Positions 62,480 through 64,000 of a stretch of 64,000 nt of DNA are shown in pieces. This stretch comes from Mycobacterium sp. GA-1199. GTDB lineage: Bacteria; Actinomycetota; Actinomycetes; Mycobacteriales; Mycobacteriaceae. The DNA lies in assembly GCF_001500045.1 (NCBI RefSeq), contig NZ_LQIX01000004.1:1-64000 (forward strand), read 5' to 3'. The position numbers and the translations under genes are program-made. The notes beneath the pieces were generated by a model. That model ran no database searches. It saw nothing but the letters and a program-made list of their open reading frames with translations, and had not been told where the DNA came from. Each line of letters starts with the position of its first letter. Position 1 is the stretch's first letter.

Positions 62480-62848
62480 TCAGGCTTCCAACCGCTCGCG
62501 GATGCGCGCCAGCCGCTGCCTCAGCTCGATCTCGTCGATGACGCCCCGGGCCACCAGCGAGTGCGCCAGCGCCACCAGTTGGCTCTCGGGGTAGGGCAAC
62601 TGGGCGTAGCGCGTCGCCGTCAACACGTCCTCCTCGTCGCGGCGCGCCTTGAAGTTTGGGACGCCGGCCTCGCAGGTCGCCCGGTCGAGGGCGTCGCACA
62701 GTCCGTCCAGGCTCGTCTTCCACGGCGGCACAGGGTTTTGCACCCCGTATTTCGCCGCCATGCGCGACCAGACCTGATTGCGCTCGACGATCTCCTCGAG
62801 CGGGGCGACCGTGGTCTGTTCGATACCGGGATCCGGTGTGCCGCTCAT
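62480..62848 (-). CDS. Nitrile hydratase beta N-terminal-like / thiocyanate hydrolase alpha-like subunit
   Basis: A 122-residue helical protein: ERNQVWSRMAAKYGVQNPVPPWKTSLDGLCDALDRA (in parts RNQVWSRMAAKYG, PPWKTSLDGLCDAL) then RYAQLPYPESQLVALAHSLVARGVIDEIEL. It corresponds in size and features to the N-terminal half of nitrile hydratase beta, encoded separately as in thiocyanate hydrolase (alpha, ~126 residues). The ATG overlaps the stop of the catalytic subunit gene (ATGA). Likely an obligate partner subunit. Confidence 0.75.
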   Translation of the reverse strand: MSGTPDPGIEQTTVAPLEEIVERNQVWSRMAAKYGVQNPVPPWKTSLDGLCDALDRATCEAGVPNFKARRDEEDVLTATRYAQLPYPESQLVALAHSLVARGVIDEIELRQRLARIRERLEA

Positions 62849-63552
62849 GCTTCCGAGGCGGGGTGGACGGCCGGACGGGTGTCGGTGATGACGTTGGTGG
62901 TGACGCCCGGCTTGGGCAGGGCGACGCCGATGAGACAGTCACGCGTGACGATTTCGGCGAGTTGCTCCTCGGTCCAGTCCTCGGTGCCCTCGGGGCGCAT
63001 GGGCATCACCATGAAGCGGTGCTTCTGGTTGGAATCCTGGACGCGAACGGTCACCTCGTCGGGCAGGTACAAGCCGAACTCCGCCAGCACCTGACGCGGC
63101 CACCGAACCATTCGCCTGCGGTAGTTGGGCGTGCGGTACCACTCCGGTGAGTTGCCCAGGATGGGCCGCGGATAGCAGGAGCACAGCGCGCACACGATCA
63201 CGTTGTGCACGTCGGGTGTGTCGGCGAGAATCTCGAAAGCTGTGAAATCACTGGGGGTTCCGAATCCGGTCGGCTCCATCCAGTCGACGCCGACCTCCTT
63301 GCTGGCGGTCATGGGTTCGGCGAGCGCGAGCTTCTTGAACTCGGGATCCAGCCATGCCCTGGCGACCAGCGTGGCCGCGGGCATCGGCCCGATCTGTTCG
63401 GCGAACTCGGTGAAGCGGCGATGCTCCTCGGCGGTGAAGATGCCCTTCTCGATGCACAGTTCGCGCAACGCGATCTCGAGCACCTCGAAGTCGGTGATCT
63501 CGTCGACCATCGGTGCCACCGTGCGATCGTGATCGTGATCGTGGTCTGTCAT
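62845..63552 (-). CDS. Nitrile hydratase alpha / thiocyanate hydrolase gamma-type catalytic subunit
   Basis: A 235-residue protein with the metal-binding claw VCALCSCYPRPILG: Cys-x-x-Cys-Ser-Cys whose last two Cys become oxidised in active enzymes. A Tyr after the claw (rather than Thr) favours cobalt. The His/Asp-rich N-terminus (TDHDHDHDRT) may help metal loading. The reaction is hydration of a nitrile to an amide, or of thiocyanate. It overlaps both neighbours by ATGA, so all three are translated as a unit. Confidence 0.88.
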   Translation of the reverse strand: MTDHDHDHDRTVAPMVDEITDFEVLEIALRELCIEKGIFTAEEHRRFTEFAEQIGPMPAATLVARAWLDPEFKKLALAEPMTASKEVGVDWMEPTGFGTPSDFTAFEILADTPDVHNVIVCALCSCYPRPILGNSPEWYRTPNYRRRMVRWPRQVLAEFGLYLPDEVTVRVQDSNQKHRFMVMPMRPEGTEDWTEEQLAEIVTRDCLIGVALPKPGVTTNVITDTRPAVHPASEA

Positions 63553-63989
63553 GAGGCGGCCTCCAGCCAGTGCTCGGGGATCTCGGTCTGTATGACGTCG
63601 TCGCCGGTGCCGGTGTAGCCGTGCCACAACTCCGACATGTTGAACCGCACGACGTAGAACCATTCCGGTTTGGCCGGGCGGTCCCAGGTCTCGTCCTCGG
63701 CCGCCGGGCTTTCATAGGCGACGGTCGCGATCTCGCCGCGTGCCCCGCGCACGTATTCGGGTGTGCGGGTGTAGAAGATCACCGGGAGCTCGCGCACCAG
63801 CACCGCATCGCCGGCTTTGAACTTGGGTTCACCGGCCTGCCCGGCATAAACCTGCGGGTCGCCTTTGCCCACCGCGTGCTTGTGGTGGGCGTTGCGCTTG
63901 ACGTCCGCCCCGTCGCCTTCGCACTTCGGCTTGGCTTCCAGCTTCTTACCGGCCAGTCCACCCTCGTAGCGCGCCTTGACCTCTGCCAT
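63549..63989 (-). CDS. Nitrile hydratase beta C-terminal-like / thiocyanate hydrolase beta-like subunit
   Basis: A 146-residue protein whose second half is the SH3-like barrel of nitrile hydratase beta: FKAGDAVLVRELPVIFYTRTPEYVRGARGEIA (in parts AGDAVLVREL, HTRxPxYxRG-type FYTRTPEYVRGARG), then PEWFYVVRFNMSELWHG. The N-terminus is Lys-rich. Thiocyanate hydrolase beta (~157 residues) is the closest in size. First gene of the cluster in the window; upstream genes may lie beyond the right edge. Confidence 0.82.
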   Translation of the reverse strand: MAEVKARYEGGLAGKKLEAKPKCEGDGADVKRNAHHKHAVGKGDPQVYAGQAGEPKFKAGDAVLVRELPVIFYTRTPEYVRGARGEIATVAYESPAAEDETWDRPAKPEWFYVVRFNMSELWHGYTGTGDDVIQTEIPEHWLEAAS

Positions 63990-64000
63990 TCGCTCACTCA

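Overview
The window reads as chromosome of a Mycobacterium (Mycolicibacterium-type, probably an environmental fast grower). Evidence: high GC; GTG starts and leaderless TANNNT-N7/8-start promoters; a cyclopropane mycolic acid synthase; an LpqH-type lipoprotein; CYP124 and CYP125; KstR-type operators; and a block matching the M. tuberculosis order bfrA - Rv1877 - glnA3. These homolog names are recalled from family knowledge; nothing was searched. I see no rRNA, tRNA, CRISPR array, insertion sequence or prophage.

Left part (0.1-15 kb). An ArsR-SRPBCC fusion regulator and a DUF899 protein share a promoter holding two matching 6+4+6 palindromes exactly 30 bp apart. Next comes the standout of the window: one 13.2-kb gene for a 4404-residue protein. 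Its N-terminal third is a SARP/BTAD DNA-binding head, a class III cyclase-homology domain, an AAA/STAND ATPase and a helical repeat region. The remaining two thirds are about 23 NTF2/SnoaL-like modules, two alternating types (A and B) in an ~270-residue (~810-bp) period, in DNA of visibly lower GC.

Middle part (15-40 kb). Housekeeping and lipid or sterol genes: a phosphodiesterase, an NlpC/P60 protein, YaaA, a fatty acyl-CoA ligase, CinA, thioesterases, and an SDR facing a DapB-like dehydrogenase across a perfect KstR site. These are followed by a HAD phosphatase, a VOC protein, a nitronate monooxygenase behind a second KstR site, a TetR/DUF2867 module, CYP125 behind a near-KstR site, an XRE regulator, a GntR/FadR regulator with a membrane fatty acid hydroxylase, an L,D-transpeptidase and a DUF7159 protein.

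Right part (40-64 kb). A transporter gene remnant, threonine dehydratase, a sugar-type MFS transporter, a mycolate cyclopropane synthase, CYP124, a baeRF (Rv2629-like) protein, an amidohydrolase, GlnA3 with an AhpD-like protein behind a third KstR site, the Rv1877-type efflux pump, bacterioferritin BfrA, a Bfd ferredoxin gene across an IdeR-like iron box, and at the right edge a three-gene split nitrile hydratase/thiocyanate hydrolase cluster.

The connecting themes are sterol/lipid catabolism under KstR, iron storage and release under IdeR, and several local regulators with recognisable palindromic operators next to their own genes.
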